A DNA stretch of 64,000 nucleotides from Pseudomonas entomophila (lineage in GTDB: Bacteria > Pseudomonadota > Gammaproteobacteria > Pseudomonadales > Pseudomonadaceae), in contig NZ_JAAMQJ010000004.1 of NCBI RefSeq assembly GCF_013523125.1, positions 124,001 through 188,000 of the forward strand. Direction: 5' to 3'. Made by a program: the position numbers and the translations under genes. The notes under the pieces were generated by a model. It was not told where the DNA came from. It saw only the letters and a program-made list of their open reading frames with translations, and did not search any database. Positions 18,654 through 27,248 of this stretch are shown piece after piece. Numbering within the stretch: the stretch's first letter is position 1; every line of letters starts with the position of its first letter.

Positions 18654-18933
18654 GATTTCATGGGCCCAAAGGGCCAGGCCTTTCAACGTCTTTGCCTAAC
18701 ACAATGTGAACCGCATTGCTGATCTGGCAGAGCGGTTCACCCTCTGTGTGGGAGCGGGCTTGCCCGCGATGCAGGCGGTGATGGCCCGGACGCTGTCGCG
18801 GGCAAGCCCGCTCCCACAGGAGGGCTGCGCTTGCCTGTATCATGCCGGTGAAGCTATGGGCGCAAAAAATGATCCTATCCTGGGGCTTTTTCCAAAGACG
18901 TTGAAAGGCCTGGCCCGCAGGGCCCACAAAATC
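18654..18933. repeat. Nested repeat: 41-bp inverted repeats flanking a REP pair
   Basis: 18654-18694 and 18893-18933 are inverted copies, differing at about six of 41 positions, with a 23-base identical core (GGGCCAGGCCTTTCAACGTC and three more bases). They enclose a REP pair at 18747-18818. The whole unit fills the middle of the 633-base gap between glpD and glpR. Short frames across the repeat (translating as GPKGQAFQRL or GPAGQAFQRL on either strand) are by-products of it. No transposase is present. Confidence 0.75.
18747..18818. repeat. REP doublet (REPIN-like)
   Basis: TGTGGGAGCGGGCTTGCCCG... at 18747-18769 and its exact inverted copy at 18796-18818, separated by 26 bases. The sequence is the common extragenic REP of the P. 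putida/fluorescens groups. These are non-autonomous elements mobilised by a RAYT transposase, which is not in this window. The inverted pair can fold into a long stem in RNA downstream of glpR. Confidence 0.88.
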
Positions 18934-19070
18934 CGCCCATGCTGTATCAGGCATCTCTGCGCTGGGACTGTCCCCACATTTCCTTCCAAGGCGCCGGACC
19001 GACTCGACTGCGGCACTGCAGAACCTGCACGTTCAGCGCGCCATGCGTCTGCGCACCCTACCGCCTGTCC

Positions 19071-19826
19071 TCACACCACCTCGAGACGCACCTTGTGCTG
19101 GCCGAGCAGCTCGGCCAGGGCGGGCGAGGGGGTGCGATCGGTCACCAGGCAGTCGACCAGGCTGATCGAGCCCAGTCTGACCATGGCGTTGCGTCCGAAC
19201 TTGCTCGAGTCGGCGGCCAGGATTACCTGGCGAGCGTTGCCGATGATCGACTGCGACACGCGCACTTCTTGATAGTCGAAATCGAGCAGGCTACCGTCCT
19301 CGTCGATGCCGCTGATCCCGACCACGGCAAAATCCACCTTGAACTGGTCGATGAAATCGACACTCGCCTGGCCAACGACCCCGCCATCGCGGCGTACCTT
19401 GCCCCCTGCCACCAGTACGTCGAAATCGTCCTTGGCACTGAGGATCGAGGCCACGTGCAGGTTGTTGGTGATGACCTTCAGTTGGGCGTGATTGAGCAGG
19501 GCCCGGGCGATGAACTCCGTGGTGGTGCCGATGTTGATGAACAGCGACGCGTGATCGGGGATCTGTCGGGCCACGGCGTCGGCGATCCGCTGCTTCTCGT
19601 CACGCATCTGATCGGCACGCATGGCATAGGCGGTGTTTTCGATGCTCGAATCGTAGGCGGCGCCCCCATGGTAACGACGCAACAGGTTGGCTTCGGCCAG
19701 TTGGTTGATGTCGCGGCGAATGGTTTGCGGGGTCATGACGAACAGCTGCGCCATCTCCTCGATGCTGACGTAGCCGCGTTCGCGTACCAGCTCGAGGATC
19801 TGTTGTTGTCGGGGGGGCAGGTTCAT
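19071..19826 (-). CDS. glpR: Glycerol-3-phosphate regulon repressor
   Basis: A 251-residue DeoR-family repressor. The N-terminal winged helix-turn-helix (residues 1-57: [14 protein letters not shown], then [21 protein letters not shown]) is followed by the sugar-phosphate isomerase-like effector domain with the [14 protein letters not shown] loop, which binds glycerol 3-phosphate. It lies between glpK and glpD on the same strand, the usual Pseudomonas order. TTCG/CGAA palindromes before glpD are likely targets. Confidence 0.93.
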   Translation of the reverse strand: MNLPPRQQQILELVRERGYVSIEEMAQLFVMTPQTIRRDINQLAEANLLRRYHGGAAYDSSIENTAYAMRADQMRDEKQRIADAVARQIPDHASLFINIGTTTEFIARALLNHAQLKVITNNLHVASILSAKDDFDVLVAGGKVRRDGGVVGQASVDFIDQFKVDFAVVGISGIDEDGSLLDFDYQEVRVSQSIIGNARQVILAADSSKFGRNAMVRLGSISLVDCLVTDRTPSPALAELLGQHKVRLEVV

Positions 19827-19864
19827 GGGCTTCCTTCAAGCGGCCAGCAAAAGCCCAGACGGTA

Positions 19865-20112
19865 CAAGCTGGGGGGTTGAGCTGCAAGCTACGAGCTACA
19901 GCTGCAAGCTGGGCGGTGTGGCTGGTCCATGGCTTGAGGCTGATGGGTGGTGTGACTGATGGGGGAGGATCACCGGGTGCTGGCAGTCCGGTGCATCGGC
20001 AGGGGCCGCAAGGCGGCCCCAGAACTCGAGTCGTCGATGCAAAAGGTGAACCTTGAAAGAAAGGGATCACCCAACGCAGCTTGCAGCTTGCAGCTTGCAG
20101 CTTGCAGCTTGC
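19865..20112. repeat. Heptamer-type repeats between glpR and glpK
   Basis: The 291-base glpR-glpK gap carries two repeat patches. One is degenerate (19867-19912, GAGCTGCAAGCTACGAGCTA type). The other, 20076-20112, has four exact TTGCAGC units (20081-20108) with partial units on each side and starts 5 bases past the glpK stop. They are of the same family as the 15-copy array at 49440-49544. I see no gene in the gap. Confidence 0.75.
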
Positions 20113-20117
20113 CGCCT

Positions 20118-21608
20118 TCAGGCCTCCCAGTCGCGGGTACGTTCGATGGCCTTCTTCCAGCCGTCGTACAGCTTTTCTTTCTCGGCCTCTTCCAGGCGTG
20201 GGGTGAACTCGCGTTCGATCACGGCCTTGCCACGCAGCTCGTCCAGGCCACTCCAGAAGCCGCAGGCCAGGCCTGCCAGGTAGGCGGCGCCCAAGGCGGT
20301 GGTCTCGCGCATCTGCGGGCGCTCGACGCAGGTGCCGAGGATATCGGCCTGGAACTGCATGAGGAAGTTGTTGGCCACGGCGCCGCCGTCCACGCGCAGT
20401 TCGCTGAGGCGTTGGCCGCAGTCCTGCTGCATGGCGTCGAGCACGTCGCGAGTCTGGTAGGCGATGGACTCCAAGGCCGCGCGGATGATGTGATCGACCT
20501 TCACGCCGCGGGTCAGGCCAAACAGCGCACCACGTGCGTAGGGGTCCCAGTAGGGCGCGCCCAGGCCGGTGAAGGCCGGGACCAGGTAGACACCGTTGCT
20601 GTCCTTGACCTTGCTGGCGAAATATTCGGTGTCGAGCGCGTCGTTGACGATCTTCAGCTCGTCACGCAGCCATTGCACGGTCGAGCCGCCGTTGAACACC
20701 GCGCCTTCCAGCGCATAGGCCACCTCGCCGCGCGGGCCGCAGGCGATGGTGGTCAGCAGGCCATGGGACGAGCTCACCGGCTCGCTGCCGGTGTTCATCA
20801 GCAGGAAGCAGCCGGTGCCGTAGGTGTTCTTGGCCTGGCCGGGTTCCACGCACATCTGCCCGAACAGGGCCGACTGCTGATCACCGGCGATACCGGCGAT
20901 GGCGATGCCGCTCTTGGTATGGCCGTAGACCTCCGAGGAACTGCGAACCTCTGGCAGCAGGCTCGCCGGAATGCCGAGCAGGTCCAGCATCTTCGCGTCC
21001 CAGGTCAGGGTATGGATGTTGAACATCAAGGTGCGCGAGGCGTTGGTGTAGTCGGTGACGTGGATCTTGCCGCCGGAGAATTTCCAGATCAGCCAGGTAT
21101 CGACGGTACCGAACATCAGTTCGCCGCGTTCGGCACGCTCACGCACGCCTTCCACGTTGTCCAGAATCCACTTGAGCTTGGTGCCGGAGAAGTAGGGGTC
21201 GATGACCAGGCCGGTGGTCTGGCGGATGTAGTCCTCGTGCCCGTCGAGCTTGAGCTGCTCGCAGATGCCGGTGCTGCGGCGGCATTGCCAGACGATGGCG
21301 TTGTACACCGGGCGGCCGGTTTCCCGGTCCCAGACCACGGTGGTCTCACGCTGGTTGGTGATCCCCAGCGCCGCGACCTGCGCATGGCTGATGTTGGCCT
21401 GGGCCAGCGCTTCGACCATGGTGGCGCTCTGGGTGGCGAAGATCTCCATCGGATCGTGCTCGACCCAGCCCGCCTGTGGGTAGTGCTGGGCGAACTCGCG
21501 CTGGGAGGTGCAGACCACGTTGGCGTCACGGTCGAAAATGATGGCTCGCGAACTGGTCGTGCCCTGGTCCAGGGCGATGATGTACTGTTTGTCGAGGCTG
21601 TCTGTCAT
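20118..21608 (-). CDS. glpK: Glycerol kinase
   Basis: A 496-residue FGGY-family kinase that phosphorylates glycerol with ATP to glycerol 3-phosphate. The N-terminal ATP-binding motif [16 protein letters not shown] is at 10-25, and [19 protein letters not shown]-like [15 protein letters not shown] and the C-terminal GLGAPYWDP and [11 protein letters not shown] motifs are all present. Length is that of the family. It is 60 bases downstream of glpF, so the channel and the kinase are probably one transcript that traps incoming glycerol. Confidence 0.95.
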   Translation of the reverse strand: MTDSLDKQYIIALDQGTTSSRAIIFDRDANVVCTSQREFAQHYPQAGWVEHDPMEIFATQSATMVEALAQANISHAQVAALGITNQRETTVVWDRETGRPVYNAIVWQCRRSTGICEQLKLDGHEDYIRQTTGLVIDPYFSGTKLKWILDNVEGVRERAERGELMFGTVDTWLIWKFSGGKIHVTDYTNASRTLMFNIHTLTWDAKMLDLLGIPASLLPEVRSSSEVYGHTKSGIAIAGIAGDQQSALFGQMCVEPGQAKNTYGTGCFLLMNTGSEPVSSSHGLLTTIACGPRGEVAYALEGAVFNGGSTVQWLRDELKIVNDALDTEYFASKVKDSNGVYLVPAFTGLGAPYWDPYARGALFGLTRGVKVDHIIRAALESIAYQTRDVLDAMQQDCGQRLSELRVDGGAVANNFLMQFQADILGTCVERPQMRETTALGAAYLAGLACGFWSGLDELRGKAVIEREFTPRLEEAEKEKLYDGWKKAIERTRDWEA

Positions 21609-21668
21609 GTCGGTGACCTTGCAAAATAGGGAGGGGCGGCTGGGCTGGGCGGAGCTCGCAGCCGACGC

Positions 21669-22511
21669 TCAGGAAACGGGGGTGTCCACGCGGGCCGCAT
21701 CGGCCTGCACAGGGTCGAGGGCCACGCTCGGCAAGTGGCGTGCAATCATGCCACGGTAGGCGGCGGCCCCCAGGCAGGCACCGAGAATCGGCGCGACGAT
21801 CGGTATCAGGAAATAGGGAATGTCGCGGCCGCCGGTCAGGCTCACCTCGCCCCAGCCTGCCAGGAACGTCATCAGCTTGGGGCCGAAGTCCCGTGCCGGG
21901 TTCATGGCGAAGCCGGTCAGTGGCCCCATGGCGCTGCCGATCACCGCGATCAGCAGGCCGATCAGCAGGGGCGCCATCGGCCCGCGGCGCAGCCCGTTGT
22001 TGTCATCGGTCAGGGCCATGATCACCCCCATCAGGATGGCCGTGATGACCACCTCGACCAGGAAGGCCTGACCCACGCCCAAGGCGGCGTTGGGGTAGGT
22101 GGAGAACACCGACGCCAGTTCGAGGCTTTCCACGCTGCCGCGTACCAGGCCGTGGTTTTGTTCGAATTCGAAAAACAGGTTGCTGTACAAGGTGTACACC
22201 AGCGCAGCCGAACAGAAGGCGCCCAGCACCTGCGCGACGATGTAGAACGGTACCTTGCGCCGCTCGAAACCGGCGAACAGCCACAGCGCGATGCTGACGG
22301 CCGGGTTCAGGTGGGCGCCGGAAATGCCGGCGGTCAGGTAGATGCCCATGCTCACGCCGATGCCCCAGACGATGCTGATTTCCCAGAGTCCGAAGCCGGC
22401 ACCGGCGACTTTCATGGCGGCCACGCAGCCGGTGCCGAAGAAGATGAGCAGGGCAGTACCGAGAAACTCGGCCAGGCACTGAGCCCGTAGGGTAGGAGCG
22501 GTGTTCGTCAT
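21669..22511 (-). CDS. glpF: Glycerol uptake facilitator (aquaglyceroporin)
   Basis: A 280-residue MIP-family channel with six TM helices. Both NPA-type motifs are present: the first as NPA in GAHLNPAVSIAL and the second in FAMNPARDFGPK. These are the family's channel-lining loops, and the DFGPK context after the second is typical of glycerol-conducting members. The ATG at 22511 follows a GAGGT site; upstream in-frame codons lie in the leader. It is the first gene of glpFK. Confidence 0.94.
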   Translation of the reverse strand: MTNTAPTLRAQCLAEFLGTALLIFFGTGCVAAMKVAGAGFGLWEISIVWGIGVSMGIYLTAGISGAHLNPAVSIALWLFAGFERRKVPFYIVAQVLGAFCSAALVYTLYSNLFFEFEQNHGLVRGSVESLELASVFSTYPNAALGVGQAFLVEVVITAILMGVIMALTDDNNGLRRGPMAPLLIGLLIAVIGSAMGPLTGFAMNPARDFGPKLMTFLAGWGEVSLTGGRDIPYFLIPIVAPILGACLGAAAYRGMIARHLPSVALDPVQADAARVDTPVS

Positions 22512-22640
22512 GTATGACCTCGTTCTTGTTGTTGTGAGGCGCGGCTGCGCTCGACAGCAAGGCCCCGCTTCGATCCGCACTGAAGCTGGGCGTTTGAATC
22601 AAGATGCACCCTGATGAGGCAGGGTTTCTTCAGAAACGAA

Positions 22641-22669
22641 AAAATATAGACAAGAAATACTAATGTCAA
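22641..22669 (-). promoter_or_regulatory. Candidate sigma-70 promoter of glpFK
   Basis: Minus-strand TTGACA (22664-22669) is a consensus -35. A -10 of TATATT (22643-22648, spacer 15) or TATTTT (22641-22646, spacer 17) follows. TTTCGTTTCTG just downstream and TTCGGTTTCGA just upstream are possible but imperfect GlpR half-sites. The rest of the 303-base gap to ybaK holds only a small ACCCTG/CAGGGT hairpin (22608-22625) in the leader. Confidence 0.5.
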
Positions 22670-22814
22670 AGGTCGAAACCGAACGGTCAGCCATTTAGTG
22701 ACTGGTCACCTGAAGGTCGTCCTGCTTCAAGGCGTGGAGAAGGCGTGCCTGATCTGGCCCAGGTCAGGGTTTTGGCCTACAGTGGCCATTGATCGCCCAC
22801 CCTTGGAACTGCCC

Positions 22815-23285
22815 ATGACTCCAGCCTTGGCCCTGCTCAAGAAGGCACGCGTCGAGCACCGCGTGCACAGCTATGCACATGATCCGAAAGCCGCCTCGTA
22901 TGGGCTGGAGGCTGCCGAAAAGCTCGGCCTGGACGCACGTCAGGTGTTCAAGACCCTGCTGGCCAGCACCGAGAAGGGCGAGCTGCTGGTGGCCGTGGTG
23001 CCGGTGACGGGCACCTTGGACCTCAAGGGCCTGGCCCAGGCGGCTGAAGCGAAGAAATGCGAGATGGCCGACCCGGCCGTCGCGCAGCGTTCGACAGGCT
23101 ATCTGGTCGGCGGGATCAGCCCCTTGGGCCAGAAGAAACGCTTGCGTACGTTCATCGATGCGTCTGCGCAGGGCCTGGCGACCGTGCATGTGAGTGCCGG
23201 ACGGCGCGGTCTCGAAGTCGAACTCACCGCCGATGCCTTGTCGGCGATGACCCAGGCCACGTTCGCCGATATCGGGCGAGGGTGA
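22815..23285 (+). CDS. ybaK: Cys-tRNA(Pro)/Cys-tRNA(Cys) deacylase YbaK/EbsC
   Basis: A 156-residue single-domain YbaK/ProX-type editing protein that removes cysteine mis-attached to tRNA-Pro. Features are the opening MTPALALLKKARVEHRVHSYAHDP, the conserved lysine in VFKTLLAS, the GLAQAAEAKKCEMAD segment and the GGISPLGQKK loop near 106-115. Start at 22815 fits the family; the longer frame begins in the glpF promoter region. It is transcribed alone and converges on the ABC ATPase gene. Confidence 0.9.
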   Translation: MTPALALLKKARVEHRVHSYAHDPKAASYGLEAAEKLGLDARQVFKTLLASTEKGELLVAVVPVTGTLDLKGLAQAAEAKKCEMADPAVAQRSTGYLVGGISPLGQKKRLRTFIDASAQGLATVHVSAGRRGLEVELTADALSAMTQATFADIGRG

Positions 23286-23289
23286 AGAA

Positions 23290-23309
23290 AGGCAGCCAGG
23301 GCGCTGCCT
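23290..23309. terminator. Hairpin between ybaK and the ABC ATPase gene
   Basis: A 7-bp stem AGGCAGC/GCTGCCT with a 6-base loop lies in the 36-base gap between two convergent genes. It may end transcription in both directions; there is no clear T-run. Confidence 0.5.
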
Positions 23310-23321
23310 GCTTCGAGCCGG

Positions 23322-24425
23322 TCAGTGCGGCGTGCTGTGGCGCCGAACGCGGGCATTGGACAGTTGCGCGGCGACGCTGCCTTGCGCCGGGAACACCACC
23401 AGGTGATCCGCCTTGACGGCCACGCCCACCGCTTCGCCGACCTGGTGGTCGACATGGCTGGGGAAGATCGCCTCGAGTTGGCTGCCGGTGGCCAGCTCGA
23501 GGCGATACAGGGTCGAGGCCCCTTGAAAGCTCTTGCCGACGATGCGCGGGCGCAGGGGGCTGTTCGGCGAGTGGACGATGTCGTCCGGCCGCAGCAGTAC
23601 GTCCACCGCACTGCCAGGCGCCATGCTGTAGGCCCGGTTGCCGCGCAGCTCGCCCAGCTCGGTGCTGACCGATTCATGGCTGGTCAGCTGGCCGCGAATG
23701 AAGTAGCCCTGGCCGATGAAACTGGCCACGAACGGTGTCTGAGGCTCGTGATAGAGGTTGTAGGGCGTATCCCACTGTTCCAGGCGACCGGCCTTGAAGA
23801 CGCCGACATGATCGCTCACCGCGAACGCTTCTTCCTGATCGTGGGTCACCAGGATGGCACTGGTGCCTCGGTGCTTGAGAATGTCGCGCACTTCATGGCT
23901 GAGGCGGCGACGCAGCTCGACGTCGAGGTTGGAGAACGGCTCGTCCAGCAAGAGCAACTGGGGCTCTGGCGCCAGGGCCCGTGCCAGGGCGACACGCTGC
24001 TGCTGCCCTCCCGAGAGTTCGTGTGGGTAGCGTCCACCCAGGCCGTCGAGCTTGACCAGTTCGAGCATCTCGTCGATCACGCTGCGCTGTCGTGGGTGCT
24101 TGCCGATGCCGAAGGCGATGTTCTGTGCCACGGTCAGGTGCGGGAACAGCGCATAGTCCTGGAACACCATGCCGATGCGACGCTTCTCGGGCGCCAGTGT
24201 GAAATCGGCCCGGGAAATGACCTCGTCCGCCAGGCGAATCTCACCGGCATGCACCGGCTCGAACCCGGCGATGGCGCGCAGGGTGGTGGTCTTGCCGCAG
24301 CCTGACGACCCCAGCAGGCAACCGATGTCGCCCGCGTTGAGGTGCAGGTTGAGGTTCTGGACGACACGCTGGTCGCCGTAGCCGCAGGCGAGATCGCGCA
24401 ACGACAGCAGTAAGGAAGGGCTCAT
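23322..24425 (-). CDS. FbpC/PotA-type ABC transporter ATPase
   Basis: A 367-residue ABC ATPase of the iron(III)/spermidine/sulfate class. It has Walker [10 protein letters not shown], signature LSGGQQQR, Walker [13 protein letters not shown], the H-loop VTHDQEEA, and a C-terminal TOBE-like domain ([10 protein letters not shown]...). Sequence is nearest FbpC-type ferric transporters, but no binding protein or permease gene is nearby, so its substrate is unknown. The ATG at 24425 overlaps the argF stop by 4 bases (ATGA), so it is translationally coupled to argF and expressed from the argF promoter. Confidence 0.88.
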   Translation of the reverse strand: MSPSLLLSLRDLACGYGDQRVVQNLNLHLNAGDIGCLLGSSGCGKTTTLRAIAGFEPVHAGEIRLADEVISRADFTLAPEKRRIGMVFQDYALFPHLTVAQNIAFGIGKHPRQRSVIDEMLELVKLDGLGGRYPHELSGGQQQRVALARALAPEPQLLLLDEPFSNLDVELRRRLSHEVRDILKHRGTSAILVTHDQEEAFAVSDHVGVFKAGRLEQWDTPYNLYHEPQTPFVASFIGQGYFIRGQLTSHESVSTELGELRGNRAYSMAPGSAVDVLLRPDDIVHSPNSPLRPRIVGKSFQGASTLYRLELATGSQLEAIFPSHVDHQVGEAVGVAVKADHLVVFPAQGSVAAQLSNARVRRHSTPH

Positions 24426-25342
24426 GCGTGGTGATATGCCGGTTCTACCAGGAATTCGAGAAGCGCCTTCTGTGCATGCAAGCGGTTTTCGGCCTGGGCC
24501 CAGGCGACCGAACGCGGGTCGTCGAGCAGGTCCAGGCTGATTTCCTCGCCCCGGTGGGCAGGCAGGCAATGCATGAACAGGGCATCGGGTGCCGCCAGGT
24601 CGAGCAGTGCCGCGTTGACCTGGTAAGGCGCGAAGTGCGCCAGGCGCCGTGCAGTTTCCTCCTCCTGGCCCATGGAAGTCCAGACATCGGTGCTCACCAG
24701 GTGTGCGCCGAGCACGGCTTCACGGGGGTCGCGCAGAACCTGCACGCGCTCGCCCGCCTCGGCCAGGAAGCGCGGATCAGGCTCGTAGCCTTCGGGGCAG
24801 GCAATGCGCAGTTGGAAGTCGAACTGCCGGGCCGCCTCCACGTAGCTGTTGCACATGTTGTTGCCATCGCCGATCCAGGCCACGGTCTTGCCCTGGATGG
24901 AACCGCGATGCTCGACGAACGTCTGCATGTCGGCCAGCAACTGGCAGGGGTGCAGGTCGTCGGACAGGCCGTTGATGACCGGCACGCGGGAGTGGGCAGC
25001 GAATTCGGTGAGCGTGGCATGGGCGAAGGTCCGGATCATCACGGCGTCGAGCATGCTCGACATGACGATGGCGCTGTCGGCGATCGGCTCGCCCCGGCCC
25101 AGCTGCGTATCGCGCGGCGAAAGGAAGATGGCCTGGCCACCGAGCTGGATCATGCCGGCTTCGAACGAGACCCGTGTGCGCGTGGACGACTTCTCGAAGA
25201 TCATGCCCAGTACACGGTTCTTCAACGGTTCGAACACGACGCCGCGCTGACGCAGGTCCTTCAGCTCGATGCCGCGACGAATCACGCCGAGCAGTTCGTC
25301 AGCGGTGAGATCCATCAGGGAGAGGAAGTGCCTAGCGTTCAT
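24422..25342 (-). CDS. argF: Ornithine carbamoyltransferase (anabolic)
   Basis: A 306-residue enzyme that joins ornithine and carbamoyl phosphate to give citrulline in arginine synthesis. The carbamoyl-phosphate loop STRTR is at 53-57. HPCQ (here [10 protein letters not shown]), DGNNMCNS and the [11 protein letters not shown] ornithine-side motif are all intact. A candidate ArgR operator overlaps its promoter. argG, the next step, is 5.6 kb away in the same window. Confidence 0.95.
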   Translation of the reverse strand: MNARHFLSLMDLTADELLGVIRRGIELKDLRQRGVVFEPLKNRVLGMIFEKSSTRTRVSFEAGMIQLGGQAIFLSPRDTQLGRGEPIADSAIVMSSMLDAVMIRTFAHATLTEFAAHSRVPVINGLSDDLHPCQLLADMQTFVEHRGSIQGKTVAWIGDGNNMCNSYVEAARQFDFQLRIACPEGYEPDPRFLAEAGERVQVLRDPREAVLGAHLVSTDVWTSMGQEEETARRLAHFAPYQVNAALLDLAAPDALFMHCLPAHRGEEISLDLLDDPRSVAWAQAENRLHAQKALLEFLVEPAYHHA

Positions 25343-25455
25343 GAGTGACTACCTTATCTGCAACGAAGGCAGGTCAGTTCCGGCGTTTTCGAACGGCAAC
25401 GGGTGTGACCTGCGGCGTATGCCGCACCAAGCGACGAGAATGGGAAGGGCGCAAT

Positions 25456-25509
25456 ACTATAATTAAATGTCGCCTGAAACCAAGAGGGTGTGACGCAAGG
25501 CTGTCACAA
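25456..25509 (-). promoter_or_regulatory. argF promoter with ArgR-like operator
   Basis: On the plus strand TGTCGC-N8-AA at 25468-25483 matches the P. aeruginosa ArgR half-site (TGTCGC-N8-AA-N5) exactly. A weaker second half-site, TGTGAC, begins 21 bases later (25489), the expected direct-repeat spacing. On the minus strand a promoter reads TTGGTT (25478-25483), 16-base spacer, TATAGT (25456-25461), so a bound ArgR would cover the -35 and spacer. This lies in the 408-base argF-grxD gap; nothing else was recognised there apart from the grxD leader. Confidence 0.6.
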
Positions 25510-25750
25510 GGCGTTTCCGGCCGGAGGCTCGCGTGACGTTCAGGAACGCTCCGTTTGTACACGGTCTCTGGCGGGCTTGGCAAACGCCTGTCGCACACGA
25601 CGCGATGAGTGCCGTCCCGCGGCCTGGCCTCTTCCGCTTCCGGCCCTGAAAAAGGGCAGGCATGCCAGTCGACCGGACAAGTCGCCCGGCTTTCCGTTAC
25701 ACTGCGCTACCGTGCCGGCGATGTGTCGGAAAGTTAAGCCGAGGTGCTCC

Positions 25751-26086
25751 ATGGATATCATCGAAACAATCAAAGAGCAGATTGCCAACAATACCGTTCT
25801 GCTGTACATGAAAGGCTCGCCGAACGCGCCGCAGTGTGGGTTTTCCGCTCGCGCGTCGCAGGCGGTGATGGGATGTGGCGAGAAGTTCGCCTACGTCGAT
25901 ATCCTGCAGAATCCTGAAATCCGCGCCAACCTGCCCAAGTACGCCAACTGGCCGACGTTCCCCCAGCTGTGGGTCGGCGGCGAACTGGTCGGCGGTAGCG
26001 ACATCCTGCTGGAAATGTACGAGAAGGGTGAGCTGCAGACCTTGATCAAGGACGCGGCGGCCAAAGCCAAGGCCTCCGAAGCCTGA
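25751..26086 (+). CDS. grxD: Monothiol glutaredoxin (Grx4/GrxD type)
   Basis: A 111-residue CGFS glutaredoxin: C29-G30-F31-S32, with K21 and the WPTFPQLWVGGELVGGSDIL glutathione-binding segment. Such proteins carry and transfer [2Fe-2S] clusters with glutathione and often partner BolA proteins. The ATG at 25751 has GAGGTG 6 bases upstream; the longer open frame before it has no family similarity. Its placement next to bfr and bfd fits a role in iron handling. Confidence 0.93.
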   Translation: MDIIETIKEQIANNTVLLYMKGSPNAPQCGFSARASQAVMGCGEKFAYVDILQNPEIRANLPKYANWPTFPQLWVGGELVGGSDILLEMYEKGELQTLIKDAAAKAKASEA

Positions 26087-26091
26087 TGCAC

Positions 26092-26120
26092 CGACGCGTC
26101 GCCCCCTGGGCGGCGCGTCG
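26092..26120. terminator. Convergent hairpin between grxD and bfr
   Basis: A roughly 13-bp stem (CGACGCGTCGCC paired with GGCGGCGCGTCG, one G-U) with a very short loop, in the 60-base gap between convergent genes. No T-run. Confidence 0.5.
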
Positions 26121-26146
26121 AGGGCGAGCATGACGCCGTGGAGGGC

Positions 26147-26620
26147 TTACTCTTCGCCCATCTGCGACTGCATGTAGTTCTCGATACTGATCTTGTCGAT
26201 CAGCCCCAGTTGAGTTTCCAGCCAGTCGATCTGTTCTTCCTTGCCTTCGAGAATGTCTTCGAGCTGATCCCGGCTACCGAAATCGCCTGCCGTCTCGCAG
26301 TGGGCAATGGCGGCCTTGAGGTCGAGCAAGCCTTTCTGTTCGACACGCAGATCGCACTCGATCATCTCGCGGGTATGCTCGCCGATCAGCAGCTTGCCCA
26401 GGTCCTGCACGTTGGGAATGCCTTCGAGAAACAGGATGCGCTTGATCAGGGTGTCGGCGTATTTCATCGCATGGATCGAGGCTTTGTATTCGTGCTTGCC
26501 AATCGCATGCAGGCCCCAGTCTTCATACATGCGCGCATGCAGGAAGTATTGGTTGATCGCGACCAGCTCGTTTCCGAGAATTTTGTTGAGGTGCTGGATG
26601 ACGCTGATGTCGCCTTTCAT
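26147..26620 (-). CDS. bfr: Bacterioferritin subunit lacking most ferroxidase ligands
   Basis: A 157-residue bacterioferritin that forms the 24-subunit iron-storage shell. The heme-ligating M52 is present, as are E18, Y25 and E94. By alignment with E. coli Bfr the other di-iron ligands are changed: E51 is Ala, H54 is Tyr, E127 is Lys and H130 is Gln. The subunit should therefore bind heme but not oxidise Fe2+ itself. It would have to co-assemble with a second, ferroxidase-competent Bfr subunit, as in the two-subunit bacterioferritins of Pseudomonas and Neisseria. The companion subunit is not in this window. bfd, for iron release, lies 197 bases upstream on the same strand. Confidence 0.92.
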   Translation of the reverse strand: MKGDISVIQHLNKILGNELVAINQYFLHARMYEDWGLHAIGKHEYKASIHAMKYADTLIKRILFLEGIPNVQDLGKLLIGEHTREMIECDLRVEQKGLLDLKAAIAHCETAGDFGSRDQLEDILEGKEEQIDWLETQLGLIDKISIENYMQSQMGEE

Positions 26621-26774
26621 GTCGGGTGCCTGCCATTCAATAAGTGCAATGCGCGAAGTGTGCGACGGTGCCGAGCAGGTGTCAAACTTAAGTAATTGAA
26701 TACACTATGAAAATCAATAAGAATACGAATGTTTCAAAACTGCGTCTGACGACTAACTGTTTGAATTGAAGGCA

Positions 26775-26800
26775 TAAAAAAACCAGGCCAGGGCCTGGTT
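26775..26800 (-). terminator. Rho-independent terminator of bfd
   Basis: A 9-bp stem AACCAGGCC/GGCCTGGTT (26781-26800) followed on the minus strand by seven or more T residues, 17 bases past the bfd stop. It separates bfd from bfr, so bfr needs its own promoter in the AT-rich stretch 26680-26775 (for example minus-strand TTGACA near 26681). Confidence 0.88.
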
Positions 26801-26817
26801 CTCTGAAAATCGGCGTT

Positions 26818-27039
26818 TCACGCAGCGGTAAATTCCACCGGGTAGGGCAAGGCGGCCTGTTGGCCGACCTGCAGATCGGCGAGGGTATCACGGACCACCT
26901 CCTTGGCCAGGCACGCGCACTTGCCGCACTGGGTACCCACGTTCGTGGCGGCCCGGACCTCCTTGTAGCTGCAGCATCCTTCATAGATCGCGTCGCGGAT
27001 CTGTCCGTCGGTGACACCTACACAAAGACACACGTACAT
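26818..27039 (-). CDS. bfd: Bacterioferritin-associated ferredoxin
   Basis: A 73-residue [2Fe-2S] protein of the BFD-like family with the four ligands C4, C6, C38 and C41 (CLC ... CGKC). Bfd binds at the bacterioferritin heme and passes electrons inward to reduce and release stored iron. The conserved M1 and L5 seen in the Bfd interface are present. It has its own terminator and a Fur-like site upstream, agreeing with induction under low iron. Confidence 0.94.
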   Translation of the reverse strand: MYVCLCVGVTDGQIRDAIYEGCCSYKEVRAATNVGTQCGKCACLAKEVVRDTLADLQVGQQAALPYPVEFTAA

Positions 27040-27076
27040 AGTCGGCCCATCGTCAGTGGCGGCTGGATGGTCAAGA

Positions 27077-27095
27077 GAGTAATGCTAATGAGAAT
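27077..27095 (-). promoter_or_regulatory. Possible Fur box upstream of bfd
   Basis: AGTAATGCTAATGAGAATG matches 12 of 19 positions of the Fur consensus GATAATGATAATCATTATC and lies 38-56 bases before the bfd ATG. bfd is iron-repressed through Fur in related species. The match is moderate. Confidence 0.45.
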
Positions 27096-27248
27096 GCTTG
27101 TCAAAACACGGAAGCACGGCGTTCGCGTGTCCTGACCGGCGGTCAGGGTCGGCCTGCCACGGGATGCCATGTATGATGGGCGCCCCTTGCGGACTGCGCA
27201 GCCTGCCTGCGCGGGCCGCGCATGACGCCTACCTGTCAGGAGATGAGA

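Noticed and set aside
18658..18954. 98-residue minus-strand frame
   Set aside because: It spans the inverted repeat and the REP pair; its similarity to the other strand's frame (GQAFQRL) comes from the repeat, not from a protein.
26690..26760. Fur box before bfr
   Set aside because: AT-rich but few matches to the consensus; likely just promoter sequence.
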